Counted from the first letter of the stretch, positions 44,017-56,925 are shown. The stretch: DNA of 64,000 bases from Coptis chinensis (GCA_015680905.1 CM027377.1:27180501-27244500), one strand, 5' to 3'. Numbers and translations: made by a program. Notes: generated from the sequence alone by a model not told the origin.

Positions 44017-46110
44017 CTGATAATCCACAAAACCCTTGGGGTACACCATGCACCCTTGTACTGCAGACCCAGTGAACTTCCTCCACTTAAGCCGGTTGTA
44101 GTAGACCACCAAGGAGAATAATCAAGAGTTGGCATTTCATCTACGGATGCTCCACCAGGTGCCTCACTCATGGCCCTCATTGCCACAACATACTCATAGG
44201 TTGTTATACCCTGTGGATGAAGAGCAAGGGAAAAAACAAACCACAAAGTTAGACTTCAAATAGGCTTATTATTGCATCAATAAATTTCCATTCACAGGTG
44301 TTCTATGCCCCAAACCTCTCTTATCAGTATCATGTGAAAAAAGAAAAGTTCGCCCAACGGTAGACAAGCCAGCAACGAAACCGCGGAAAAAACAGCCTGC
44401 ATAAGGCATAATGTAAATTAAATGGTTAAACTATCAAGTTTGGGTCTAGCCCTACTGAAAAACTATATGTTTAAGGACGAGCATGATCGTATCAATTTGA
44501 AGACACAACACTGAGCTAATCACTTATATATTCTGATTAATCAATTATTCAGATAATATACATTTATCACGTATCCACATTGGTTAAATTACCTGACAAT
44601 GGTGATCAAACCCATCCACACATTTATCACAACTTCTGCAATATTTGCTGAATTTCTGCACCTGCAACGTAAATAAGAGGTTTTGTAAATAATAATAGAT
44701 TGAAGAAATAAATGTCACAAGACCGTGTTAAAATAGCAAATCCGTAATATGGATGCATGAAGCAATGTCAATGCAATAGTATATTGAGTTTCCATATGGG
44801 CTATGAGAATTTATAATTCCAAAACAGAAGCAATTACTTTTTTTTCATACCGAGATGAAACAGCTCCAAAACTAGAATTTGTAGTGATTAGTGAAACCCA
44901 TAATCTTTTAAGCCAACCAAACAAAATAATCTAGTTATTGCTATTCCTTATCCAATTCATTGCTTGGGCCCAAACACGAAGTAACCAATTTTTTTTTGTT
45001 TTTAGAATTAATGTTTGTATCAGGGAATAGCTAACTACAACAGTCAAGTTTAAAACTATGCTTTTCCATCTCATTCAGAAAATATATTCTTGTCCCTTAT
45101 GTCTAGCTATTTTTCTTGACTTTTTAAAAAACCGCTTCCCAAATAAAAAACAGTAAAGTTGAAACCATTACCCAGGGAATACAACAAACAAAGTAAATAA
45201 ATAATAAAAATAAAAAGACAACAAATAATATTAAAGAAAAAAAACGTTAATTACTCAAAAACCAACTTTATTTAGACGTTGTATGAAAATAAATTTACCA
45301 AGAGTATTTAAATTAATAATACTAGGCTCCTAGCTATTATTCCAAAGGTCTACGGAATGGGCTTGACTTTTAAGTGTTACACTGCTTGTGTTTTAAGTGA
45401 ACTCAAACTATGCTTGACTATGAGATGGTATATGGATTTTGGGCCTGATTACGAGGTAAGGCCTGGAACATGCACAAAGCTGTACATTCAGGTATTACAA
45501 CTCTGAATTTCTTGACTGTAAAATATTTTACTATTTGTCCTACTTAATAATTGAAATAGTAGAAGATAGCTCACTTTTCAGATACATAATAAATGAGTTT
45601 GACCAAGTCCATCAAAGTTCCAAAACTCATTAACAGTAGACTAAGGCTGAGTCCAATGGCTCCCTATCCCTTTAAAAGTAGAGCTAAAGTCAACAAATTT
45701 TACTCTCTATCATTAATTTCCTCTTTATATATACAAAGGATTCTACTCTCTATCTCTATTTTACTCTCTATAGAGAGTAAAATAGAGATAGAGAGTAAAA
45801 GACTATATAGAGAGTAAAATAGAGATAGAGAGTAAAATCCTTTGTATATATACATAGAAAAATAATGATAGAGTAAAATATGTTGACTTTAGCTCTATTT
45901 TATTGACTTTAGCTCTACTTTATTGACTTTAACACTACTTTTAAAGGGATAGGGAGCCATTGGACTCAGCCTAAGACAAGAACTTCTACTAGTAGAAGCT
46001 ACCTCATCATTGCAGAGTGTACAGAACAAGGCAGCTTCCCCTTCACCTTGTTGCTCAGTGCACCTTCCAAGTTTGCAGCAATCTTCAATCACAAACAATG
46101 CACAAAAAAT
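44017..46110 (-). pseudogene. DHHC protein S-acyltransferase fragment (captured, 4 exons)
   Basis: S-acyltransferases palmitoylate proteins at membranes. Exons on the minus strand: about 46,110-46,003 (EAALFCTLCNDE), 44,661-44,593 ([12 protein letters not shown], then VDGFDHHCQ, containing the DHHC active site), 44,396-44,316 (AVFSAVSLLACLPLGELFFF), 44,210-44,017 (GITTYEYVVAMRAMSEAPGG, TGLSGGSSLGLQYKGAWC). Splice sites are GT/AG and introns are retained, so the capture was of genomic DNA. The order matches plant PAT19-22-type enzymes. The N-terminal membrane region, the C-terminus and the exon after HHC (WLNNCVG) are missing, and a 1-bp loss after GAWCTP shifts the frame. It cannot encode an active enzyme. 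Confidence 0.82.
45645..45971. mobile_element. Tourist-like MITE, 327 bp, nested in PAT intron
   Basis: Long inverted termini (GGCTGAGTCCAATGGCTCCC and its complement, about 36 bp) are flanked by TAA (45,642-45,644 and 45,972-45,974). The centre has a second palindrome of ACTCTCTATCTCTATTTTAC type. A TAA/TTA duplication is the Tourist (PIF/Harbinger) signature. It lies in the intron just after the LFCTLC exon. Confidence 0.88.
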
Positions 46111-46972
46111 TCCCCCAACTTTTATTTATGTAAACTGAGACCCTTTTCCAACGAAGTATACCTGCCATGTCCATTATCAAACATCTAACTTTCAGAATGC
46201 AAAATTATATAAGAGTTCGATCTAGATCTGAGTACAATTCTTTCTATCCGCTAACTAGAGAATTTAGCAATACCATTTGGTTTGTGTTCAAAACAATCAA
46301 ACAAGTTCTAGAAGAAACTAAACAAGGCAATGCAGGAAACTTGATTCCTTAAGACAATTACAATACAAATGGACAAAAACATACAAGACTGCCAATGCAA
46401 AAATTTATTTGACCTAAAGCAGTAAGAAATAAAAAAGATAACGATAATTTGATGATAATTATTCATTCAAAACCAGAGATGCAACTAGAAAAGTAACAAG
46501 ATTGGTTTGCTCCATATTCGATATCAGTGATCTGCTGATAACCATGATAAATAGGAATGTAAAAAACAAGTACTACGGTCCAGCCAAGAGTTAGCCAAGT
46601 CCATTATTTGTTTCATGAATGGATTGAATATTTGAGATTCCACTTAATACTTGCAAAGACATATAACGCAAGCAGAATACTCATTTAAGCCATTAAGTGA
46701 AATCTTGCCCAATGTTACTCAGAGAACCGTCTCTTCAAAAAAATTCTCTGCTATAATACTCTAATTATGTTACCACTCTAAATATTTTTACACAATTAAT
46801 TTATTGTCAACCATCCACTAAGAAAGTATAAATCATCATATATCATGGAATCTCACAAGAGATGTAATTTATAGTAGCCACACTTCCTATATGCTGGATT
46901 GCTCGCCTAGCATGAACATTTCATTAACTACTGTATACATGTATGTCTTAGTTCTCAGTTCTCAATTCATTC
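46111..46972. other. Intergenic spacer inside the CACTA-like element
   Basis: No coding domain. May contain flank or intron of the captured genes. Confidence 0.4.
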
Positions 46973-48520
46973 TCAGGAAACTTCTTTCCCCCTTTTCAGA
47001 AAGAGTGAGAAAACTAATACCGTTATCGTGAAAATAGTACATGTTTGTGTCCGAAGAAGTAATTCTCCCTTGCAGGGAGAATCCATGATTTCCAGTTCAG
47101 AATGACAAATCTCTGTAAAACCCCTTTCATAGGGAATAATGGTTGCATTGTTCCTTGCTTGTTTTGGCAATCTTGCTTTCAGCACAGCAGCTCCTCGTAA
47201 AGCTTTAGCAATAGAAAATTGTACCACCAGTTAATTATCCATTACTGAAGCAGTGAAGCATTCACAAAAGCAGTGCTTTTCTTCAATAAAATGAGAAGTT
47301 TTACATGCCATAATTGTTCAGAAAAGTCCACAAGAGACTAAGCAATTAAGTGGAGTTACCCGCTTAACCGCAGCTACTGCGGCGATAAAGTCATAAGATC
47401 CCCTAGGGTTCTAACGCCAACAGCCAACCTTACAACGTAAGCCACCCGATCATGATCTGCACTGGCTGATTCTACAATTTCAAGAAAATGTGATGCTAAG
47501 ACCTCCGTAGCTGATGCCATAGCTGCTCTCATTTTTGAGTTATTGGAGTTCTCTGTTACAGCCAACGCCGCAGCAACTCCAGCCACTCTTAAGGCAGCAT
47601 GTACTCGAGCATTATCAACGCGTGCTCTCTCTTTCTTTTTAACTTTGTTGTTGTTGTTGTTCCTAAACTCCTTGTTATGAAACCATTTTCCAATAGAGCT
47701 AGCTCTCCTGGTGTTAACCATATTAACCGGTTTGCATAACTGCAGCAGAGTGATTGCACCGTGTTATCTCACATTATGTGAACACACTGGACAGATTTCT
47801 TCAAGATGTTTTTTAAGAAAAATTAAATAAATAATAAGTCCAGTTCAAATTAGCAACTACAAGAAGACTAGTATAGAAATTACAAAAGCGATAGAAGTGA
47901 AACATTGTATAAACTTTTGTCAAACTACTTCATGATGATTTTGGGATAACCAGCTCTTAATACGTATTGCATTTGTGTATTGGGCGAATGTTAACGGCAC
48001 AGTGCAGAGTATTGAAACATAGCAGAGATAGCCCTCAACTATTTGAAACCAAAACTGGTATCTTCACTAAACTTGAAGTGGTGACTAAGTTATAATAAAC
48101 TCGACCAATTAAAAGTGTCAGTGCAATACAGACTAGTTATACATTGCTAGTAATTAAATGATTTGGCAATGTTGTGGTTCTCTTATCTAATAGAATGAAA
48201 ATAACAAAAAATGGAGAAGTCATACATGATATTAATGACACTGATCAATAAGACAAACAGTTACACAAAGAAAAGATCGATCTTACATATTGTGGTGCAT
48301 CAACCATCTCTTCATTTTGAAAGAGGGGCATGTCCACAACAAACGGTTTCTGTTTGTGAGCAAAATCTTTTGAGATTTCTTTAACAGAGATACTTCATGA
48401 TCTTGATAAGAACTCCATAGGTTCTTTTGGTGTTTGTGGTGGAGGAATTGATAACAGTGATGCTGGCACTACTATGTCCATCACTTGGTCCCCTTCTACA
48501 TAGTCTAAACTCTTCTTCCA
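46973..48520 (-). pseudogene. VAN3-binding / FORKED-like protein fragment (captured)
   Basis: The family (DUF828 plus PH-like domain) acts in auxin-linked vesicle traffic and vein patterning. Three minus-strand pieces are in order. About 48,500-48,300: IPPPQTPKEPMEFLSRS, then a TGA where the family has Trp, then SISVKEISKDFAHKQK. 47,721-47,350: KKKERARVDNARVHAALRVA, GVAAALAVTE, AAMASATEVLASHFLEIVES, GDLMTL, then a frameshift to AAVAAVKR. 47,227-46,973: KALRGAAVLKARLPKQARNN and CKGELLLRTQ, the entry to the PH part, then lost. Nonsense and frameshift changes show it is broken. Same strand as the DHHC fragment downstream. Confidence 0.82.
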
Positions 48521-48907
48521 ACTTAAATAATGACCACTCCCCATCTTTCTTGTTCTTGATAGCCAACTGAAATGCAACCAAAATAACGTAGAATGGTTAT
48601 TTTGAAATGCTCCAAAAAATCCAAAATGAAATCCATCCAGAACTAAACAAACACCACTCAGAATACCCAACCATACAAAAAAGAAACAATTTTTATAAGC
48701 AAATAAGAAAAAAAATAAATCCTCCATCCAATAACACGAAAGTAATCATAAATTGACCAAATTCAATCAATCACGCATGACAGTAAAGTTATAATTTTTT
48801 CACACCAAATATTAATGAATTCAAACTAGATTACACAAGAATAACGAACTAAGTAAATTAGAAATTGGAATACCCTAACTTGATTTCAAATTAATCACAG
48901 TCAGTAC
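48521..48907. other. Spacer inside the CACTA-like element
   Basis: AT-rich, no recognised domain. Confidence 0.4.
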
Positions 48908-48982
48908 CTTTCTCCATTAAATCAATCACATCTTCGAGCTCCTTGAGCGTCTTTGCCTTGGGAATTTTCAATCGTTTAATGG
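48908..48982 (-). other. Exon-like segment of unknown origin
   Basis: Minus strand: TIKRLKIPKAKTLKELEDVI followed by DLMEKG and a GTACTGA donor-like sequence. Composition looks coding, but I do not recognise the gene. Possibly a third captured fragment or a first exon of the chimeric unit. Confidence 0.35.
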
Positions 48983-49295
48983 TTTGACAGTAAAGAAATT
49001 TCGAAGCTTTAGATCTAAACACTTGAATCGTTTCATGGTGACAGACCAACCATCATTTCTAGGTTTATGTATCTTTTTCAGAGGTAGTGGTGGGAAGTTG
49101 AGACTTGAGAGAGCAGTGTTTAGATCTAAATGTAATTTTTTCGAGAAAACGTGGTCCCTTAATTGTAACTTTCATTCTTCACCGTCACTTTATTTAGTAA
49201 AATTCCATAACATTTAATTGAAATAATTCTCTAATTATTGGTGACGGCTTTAGCAGAAAAACCTAGTGTCACAAAAAAGATGTTATGGTGTACGA

Positions 49296-50512
49296 CTGTC
49301 GGTTGTTGGGTTTTTAGGTTTTTGAATTTTTGGCTCAAGCCTATATGAAATGTGGAAATACTGAAAAGGTCCTGTCCCAACTTGTAACGCTGAAAATGCA
49401 AATTCCTGCTTCGTTACCGGTCCGATTCAGACAAACGAATTGTCAAAATGATCAGCGTAAAAAATCATATCCAACGGTTTATCACATGCTTTGATACAAA
49501 GTTGTATGACACACAAGATGATAGATGAACGCCTTGAAGCGTGAAGATGACATAAACTGTACACACGAATGAGCTCGGAAAAGAATAAAGTATGCCAACT
49601 TGAAAACAAAGCACACAAATAGTAGAATGAATCAAAAAGAGTGTTACAAGAACAAAGGGAACGGATGGTGGAAAGAATATACAAACTTGAAATTAAAGAC
49701 TAATTAATTTTTTTGGATTATATTTTTGAAAAACTGTAAAAAATGTAGGTCGTTTTAAGTCAAATCCCCAAGACTCGAGTCAATCCCAACCAGAAGGTTT
49801 GATGACTCTATGAAGCTGAGCTCTGTGATTTGGTGTAAGGCACATGTAGATTGTAAATATGGAGCCTTCATTTATCTGCTGAAGCCTAGGGCAGTCTGGT
49901 GTTTGACATCTCAAGCACTAGTTCTCCCTGACTGCACGCCGTCTGCGGGCATAGGAACTTTTTCCTGCACCAGGCGTGGTGGTGTGAATTATCTTCCAGA
50001 TATCATGTTTTATATCAATCGCAAGATAAGCAAAAACTTCTGAATCAGAGAGTACACGTCTCCATTGAGCCTTGCTCAGTGGAGAATAACTGTCTTTAGA
50101 CATTTTGAAAGATTTTTAGAGGGGGGGGGGGGGGGGGGGAGAAAAGAAGTTTTTGAAATTTTTAGCAACTGGAAATTTTGTAGAATTTTTAGAAAAAAGA
50201 AGAGGGAAATTTTTAAAGTTTTTATTCAAAATGAGTCTTTTAATGTCAGATTCTCGAGACAATAATAGATAGGTGCATGATAAAATTAAACAATTCATGG
50301 TTTCACTTTGGGTTACACAATTTGTTTTATTCTAGAATTCAACGCCTAAAAACGAGGGTTTTTTTTTTTTTTTAAGTTCTAGTTTTTCTTAAAAGATATC
50401 TCTAATAAGATAGATGGTTTTTACAAGAAGATAAAATCATATGTTAATCTAGTATCATTTTGGTTACTCTGGGACGTAAGATTTTAATTTTCATATCCTC
50501 AAGTTTTTTGAA

Positions 50513-50515
<3 letters not shown>
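49296..50515. other. No identified gene
   Basis: Intergenic. The minus strand at 50,103-49,918 stays open (SKAQWRRVLSDSEVFAYLAI, DIKHDIWKII) and looks faintly protein-like, but no family was recognised. Contains the poly-G run listed separately. Confidence 0.35.
50121..50139 (+). repeat. 19-base G run
   Basis: Uninterrupted guanines inside otherwise AT-rich DNA. Rare in plant sequence; length is prone to sequencing error. Confidence 0.95.

Positions 50516-50569
<54 letters not shown>
50516..50569. repeat. (TA)n microsatellite
   Basis: About 27 TA dinucleotides without interruption. Self-complementary; unstable. Confidence 0.97.
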
Positions 50570-50573
<4 letters not shown>

Positions 50574-50923
50574 AAACAAAATGGGAAGACAAAGGGTGGT
50601 GGGGATTTCATAAGGATTTGTGTTTGATAGAGGCAGATGATTGGCTCAGATCATTTTGAAACCCCTTTTGATGAAAATTCTTAATAACATTTAAACAAAT
50701 TAAATGTTTTTTAAATGAATTAAAGAAATGATTACATTTTAAATCCCAATAGTTTTATTGCCATTAATACATTTTAAGCTCTCAAACTTCCACCTGATGT
50801 AATTAATTATCTTTGCTTATCTAATTAGTCCTCTAATCAAATCTCTTTGGTTTATGCTCTAAAGTCTTGAGCCCGAAAATAACTATTTCTACCATGTATC
50901 ACGCGTGGGCCAAGACCTGCAAT

Positions 50924-50958
<35 letters not shown>

Positions 50959-53900
50959 GTTAACCAAGATTGCATTAAAAGTTTAAAACACCTTTAATTC
51001 CCCACTATAAATAAAAAACGGAAGGGAATGCAAAAGTCAAAATGGAAAGGCTTTAATTCACAAATAACACCCTGCATCTCTCTCCTCTAACTTCTCTAAT
51101 TCCTCACCTTTATCTCTCTCACTCACCAGTCCACTTTGTTTGTCTATCTTCTCCAAGTTCTCTCCCACTCTCCTATCAGTTAATCTCATCTTTCATGATA
51201 TTAACATTTTAATTGTTTTCAAATGTGTAAGATTTCTAGAGAACCCAAACCAAGTTAAGCCCTTAGGTAATTTCAGGTAACATTGAAAATCGTGTTAATT
51301 TCAAGTTTGAACTTTAGTTTGCATTGTGTTTCCAACTTTTTTATTAATATTTTCTTTAATCTATATCAGTGTTAATCTCTATTTCCACCTTTCACTATGA
51401 ATTTTCAGTTGTGACATATTAGATTTGCCTTTTCCATTTACAAATTATTCTTCCTAAACTAAAAAAAAAAGGAGGAGCACGTCTTAAGAAGCATCTCTAC
51501 ATTGATATTAACTTATTGAGTCTACTACTATTTTTAAAGTTTGTTAGTATTGATTTAGTAGTATTATATCTTTTCAGTTTGTTATATATACATTCTAATA
51601 TTTATATTTCAATGATATATGGCTATAAATGTCTTCTATATGATGGCCACATTGGCCAAGATCTTTTCATAACTCAACTGATCGAGTATTGCTTTGTTAT
51701 GTATGTTGATGTATTTTACAATAGAATTGGTGGTACTCACATATCCATAATCTCCACTTCTACACGTTTAATTGTTTTTCATGGGCAACCATCTGATTTT
51801 TATATAGTTGTTGTTTTAATTTTTCAAAATAGATTCATTAGCTTATCCTTCTGTTATGATATGCTTTAATTAGTTAGTGAAGATAAAGGCCAGTTCAGAT
51901 GGGTCAAAACTTTAATAGTGATACAGTTGTCTTTATTCCGAAATAAGTTAGGGATGCACAAGATGATGAATGGATTTGTCTTATTATAACCCAATTCTAT
52001 TTTGTTTAGTTAGTTGAATTTTGATAGTATTAGTCCTCAAGTCGAACAGGAAAATCCAAGAACAAGAAGACAACTACCATCTTAACAAGTTGATGTTATA
52101 ATAGTCACTGATGTGCCATCCACTCTTTTCAAAATGTCTTAATTTGAATATGGATGGAATATGTTGTTAGGTAAATGTTTTTAGCCAATTTGATAGGTTT
52201 AGTTAAACAGGATGAATAGTAGTTAAATAATTCGCGATTTGGCTGATTTCTATAGTTAATAGTTATTACACTTGCAATATATGTATAGTTGATTGAGATG
52301 ATGGGGTTTAGTTACAATATTAAGTTATTAATGAATTTAATAAATCGAATTTAGTTCATTATATTTTTCCACCATAACGTTGGCATACAAGTTGAGTCCT
52401 CTATTGGACGCAAGTGAGGGCTGATGTTTGATCCAGTGTATGTTTTCTCACTTTAACAATTTAAACATATTGGGATTTCAAAATGGATGAAGCATCAAAC
52501 CAGATAAGCTCTTATTAACGATATTCAAAAGCATGTCTTAGTATTCAAGTAATTTAGTCTTTTCTATATATTTCCAAAAATGGCATTGTTTATGTTTCTT
52601 CAACGTACCGTGGTAATTTCTCTGCTTCACTCTTACTTTCCTAATAGCAATCCTAGACCAAGTCACACATCAATCATTCCATTTGTTTCACCTTTAGGAG
52701 TGTTAGGAGGTCTATGTTTGTGGAATAGTCCACACTTGCTTTCGTGTTTGGCTACTTGGTTATTCAAAGAAACGCTACTTGCACAATCATATAAATTTTA
52801 CTGTTACCATTCAAAAACCAAATCCGGCCCATTCCCTTTGTATTGACTGGCTTAGGCACATTGAGGATTACCTCTTCTACTGGTGTCAATAGTCAATAGT
52901 AAAAAACTGACTAGATCAATCAACTAATTGCTGCTTCGTTTCCATTGCAAGTATTAACTGTAGATAACTAGGTTTGGTTATGAAATTTGTAGAAGATATG
53001 ATGTTCTGCAAATTAGACATGATACCTATATTAGTTATTCATACTACAACTACACATTGTATTGTCATTGATGCAGGTTGTGTTTCTTCTACTATGGCTT
53101 CATGCCAAACTTTTCAATCTATGTTACGTGTTTGTAGAGCTTTTGGAATTGACTTGCAAGTGTATCACAATACTAATGTTGTGATTGATATATTAAGAAG
53201 CATCTTATTTGATGCAGGACTAGAGGAGCTCATGGCATCTAGCAATTACTAACAAGTGATGTGGAATTGAATTTGGCACAAAAGCATCAACCAAGCAGAT
53301 TTGTTTCATTTTCGGCGACAGATTGCAAATTGATATTTCAGTGCCATCAAAAGCAAGTCAGTGTTATGGCAGACCTATTCCCACTAGAATTTTTAAGCTT
53401 ATAAGTTTGTTTACAAAAGCCCTGTATAGGGTGGTTGTACATACATGAAGCTCATTTTCAAAGATGTATATACTTTAGCAACTGAAAATTGGAAATCTTT
53501 GTTGGGTCAATCTAATGGCATGGGCTTATGACTTGGTGTGCATCTTACAAATATATTTTATGACAACGAAAAAAAAATACAAATATGTTGAACCCTATAA
53601 ATATTTGATGGCAAATGATTTTGTATACTTTGTAGAGATTGATTAATAGATTTTAATCATTATATCCTACATTCTTACTCATAATAGGAAAACTTGAAAC
53701 TTGATGGATATTTCATATATGCAATTAGATTTGCTTTTGTGGATTTATATTATCAGTATTGAAATTTATCTAATTTCTTTTTTGTTATAATCCATCGCTT
53801 ATTTAGAACTTAGAAGGAACGTACTATTTGGCTATTTCCTACTCGTTCTGCTCACATACGCTTTCGAAGGTAACACTACTGATCTCTCTGTAGATTGCAG

Positions 53901-55670
53901 TTTTGAAATTTTATTACTTTAGCTACACGCCTACATCTTAACTTCATTCTCACCATCATATCCATATTCACATGCATGCATACATACTAATTGTAGGGCC
54001 AATATCATTGTCCAAGTTTTCCTATCTTCGTCAATTTTTTAGAACTTTTTACAATCATTGTTTATTGGGCAAATCTTAATTCCAATTTCAGTATTTAATT
54101 AAATTTGGTACTTGCAGCAGAGTCTTTCATTTTAATTTTTATTTTATTTTAATTTTAATTTTTTATTAATGATGCAATTATACAATCCCAATTCACTTGG
54201 CATGTTTTCTATTTTCTGATTTCTACAATTAAACAAGTTCAATGAATTCGATCACGTTTGGTAAATTTATTTTTTCATTTTCATTTCATATTTTAATTTT
54301 GAATTCAGCTATTTCAGTTTGAATGAAATGGTGTAAGCCTTATTTCAGGTTGTGAAATGGTTTTAGATTGCATCGTTCAACTTGGATAGCTAATAAACTA
54401 ATGCAGATTGTTTTGTGTTTTCTTCTTACGTATATTTCGTAAAAACCATTATCGGAATCAAAGGTTTTCGTAAAATTTTTGTTTTCGTGGTGTTCTCGAC
54501 TGTTAGTACTACAATATTGAGAACTGATGATGTAGTATGTGTGCTCTATCTTACTTCTATAAACCACAGGTCACCAAGGTGTTAAATATACTTGGTTTGC
54601 GAGTATATTGGAAGAAATGACAACTAAGTTTAGTTTTTTTGCTGCTTCAAATTCAATGGAGGTTGTACTAGGTAACACCAACCGACATGGATATCTTTTT
54701 GAGTGTATATGCAATGTTGGGTGCTTCAGTGAAAAACAAGAAAGGTTGGTGTTCAAGACACCCAACCCACCCCCTATCTCGAGTTGATATGCATTCAATT
54801 GATTTTTCTTTGTTCTGACATAGTTGTATGTCGTTTTGTATATTTCCAGACTCCAGGTGTAGGTGACGCTTACAAAGAGTGTTGTGAAAGACTGTGTGGA
54901 CTTGGTGTGTCAAGACCTCATTGGGCTTCCTAATTGACTTTTGAAATTAACAACTAGATATTAAAAGTATGTTGGAAAGTGTTCCCATCTCACTTTCACA
55001 TATTATCTATTACTGATGCTTAATTTTGAGTTTTTCTTGGGTGAAAATGTTCCATTTATCAAAGAGAGGGTGTAACAACCGAGAATTGTGCTCCGGTTCT
55101 ATGTGAGCCAATGGACATCATCCCAGATCTGCAGTGGTGCTGAAGAAATACAAACTTTACATAATATTTTAGTCATACTTTTCTGTAAAAGAAGAGTTGT
55201 ACATTTTAGTGGGGATAATTAACCTGTTAATAATGGTGGAATGACTTTGTAATGTTATTAATTTTGGGGTTGAATTTCCAGGTTCCGGGTTAAAGCTTCA
55301 GTGGATATATCTAACAAAGGTTTTTCATGATAACTGACTTGAGAAGTAAACTCATGTGCTAGATGTTGTAGTCTATTTTTGTTGAAGCACTTGCTTGGTG
55401 AAGAGGCTTTGTTATCTTAGTTACCAAAGAAAGTTAAGACACGATGAATCTTCATAATTATTTTTATCCATAGTTAATTAAGGAATGCTTTGTATTTTGT
55501 ATGTTTGCAACATTATTATGGCATGTAGTATTTTACTTTGAGTAAACATATTTGAAAACATGCAAAGAAAAGAACTGGTTCCACTAATTCAATATATCAA
55601 TGAGGTTCAGGGCTTCAGGCTACGAAGAGAAAGCTGCAATTACTTTTTATATCATGAAAAGTAACTCTAT
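50570..55670. other. Long stretch without an identified gene
   Basis: AT-rich. A T run lies at about 50,931-50,958. A pyrimidine-rich stretch near 51,070-51,180 (CTCTCTCC, TTCTCCAAG) looks like a plant 5' UTR on the plus strand. Protein-like scraps follow (for example TPGVGDAYKECCERLCG at about 54,853-54,905 and VTTENCAPVLCEPMDIIPD at about 55,072-55,130), but they did not assemble into a gene or match a family I know. A decayed gene or a non-coding transcript is possible. Confidence 0.3.
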
Positions 55671-55922
55671 GGGTGTGTTTGGCAACTAGGATTTTAGGGT
55701 GGAACTCAGAATATATTTTTGAAAATTAAGAATCACCCTGTTTGCCAACTTTTTCTACACTGGAATGAAAATCTTAAATCCCCAAAATCAAAGAATTGTA
55801 AGTTTCTATAGGGGCAGAAGCTTGAGATTTACATATATTCAGGAATTTTAACTACTTGACATTGTAAGTATTGGAATTATATTTTCAATTCCAATTCCAT
55901 AGGAAAACTTCCAAACAGACCC
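55671..55922. mobile_element. MITE-like element, 252 bp
   Basis: Starts GGGTGTGTTTGGCAACT and ends TTCCAAACAGACCC, inverted with one mismatch over the first 12 bases, flanked by TAT on both sides. Inside are inverted GGAATT/AATTCC words and no ORF. This GGGTSTGTTTGG terminus is common among plant non-autonomous DNA elements. Confidence 0.75.
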
Positions 55923-56284
55923 TATAGTTCTTGCAAAATGATAGCCTTGAAAACAACTAAACAAACTTCCTTTTATAGTCCTAATAAGGTTTTGCCTTAA
56001 TCAAGTAGTTTATTCATATCTATTATTTGGTTATGTGGGTGTGTCATTTTACTTGACAATATGGCTCACAGTGTACTCAGACTACTCAATGTAATTTTAT
56101 TTTGAAGATTTGAAGATTGTCTTGAAAATCAATATTTATTATATGTCCATTGCTCGATAAAGCGGTGATTGTTTAATATTTTTTCCACGATTGATGTACT
56201 GGACAATGTTTCGTATGGTTGTATATGGAGTTATGAACAAGTTCATCAAAAAGTGTTGAAGGCATGGTAGAGACATAGTTTGTG

Positions 56285-56436
56285 ATTTCAACGGAATTCT
56301 CGGAATGTACTCGGAAATTTGGAATTCCGGTTCAAGAGTAAAAAAATATGTAATTTCGGAATGTACTCGGAATATGGCGGAATAATGGGCGGAATTCCGG
56401 TTTTTGGATTTGTCAGAATTTCGGATATTCGGAAAT
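56285..56436. repeat. CGGAAT-rich repeat cluster
   Basis: About ten occurrences of CGGAAT, TCGGAA or GGAATTCCGG in 150 bp in both orientations, including ATGTACTCGGAA twice (about 56,306 and 56,361). May be the subterminal zone of an undefined DNA transposon. Edges not found. Confidence 0.65.
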
Positions 56437-56459
56437 CTTGAACTATGGGTTGAGAACAA

Positions 56460-56925
56460 CGTCCATGTCAATTTTTTCCTTAATAGACTTTCAATTGGTT
56501 TTGTTCATTTTTTTCCCTAGCAATTTATGTATAGACTTTATAATAATAATGATTAGGTATAATTTACATACCCCAACCATCATTCATGTCCCACTAATCA
56601 AATTATTTTGCACATATCAAATGTTTAGTTCATTACAATTTAGCTTTGTAACCAAAAATGAAAGAGTAGGTGCATTTAGAAAAAAATGAAATTGCATAAC
56701 CGTACCAAATCAACGTTTAATTGTAAGATACATGGCAAATGCTCCCACTATCAAAAGGCACAATTTGTTTTGGTATGAGACACCACCACATACTAACATC
56801 TACAAAATAAACAACCACTTCAAAATAAAATGTCTACAAATTCCCACATACACCATACATTTGAAAATATTTGGGTGTACTAAGATTAATGTCTCAAACA
56901 ACATAATAAGCACCTCATAACAAAT
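56460..56925 (+). other. AT-rich body before the Helitron end
   Basis: No gene. Long AT-rich sequence with CACATAC/CCACTA motifs, plausible as the 3' part of the Helitron whose end follows. Its 5' end was not found. Confidence 0.4.

Larger units (their letters stand above)
43002..49295. mobile_element. CACTA-like element carrying host gene pieces (Pack-CACTA), about 6.3 kb
   Basis: The left end reads CACTACACTAAAACAGC then TTTTTTGTGACG. The right end, reverse complemented, has ACACCATAACATC then TTTTTTGTGAC, so about 20 of 24 bases agree in inverted orientation. Subterminal sequence on the left is packed with GTGACG/CGTCAC motifs, and GTGACGGC recurs at about 49,241. No target duplication and no transposase were found; the extreme right terminus is degenerate (TACGA for TAGTG). 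Inside are exons and introns of two unrelated plant genes on the minus strand, as in gene-capturing CACTA elements. Confidence 0.78.

Noticed and set aside
43002-49295. 3-bp target duplication of the CACTA-like element
   Set aside because: The flanks (GCG and CTG) differ and the right end is degenerate.
52974-53252. 92-codon plus-strand ORF
   Set aside because: No known motif and no splice or neighbour support; AT-rich DNA of this length yields such frames by chance.
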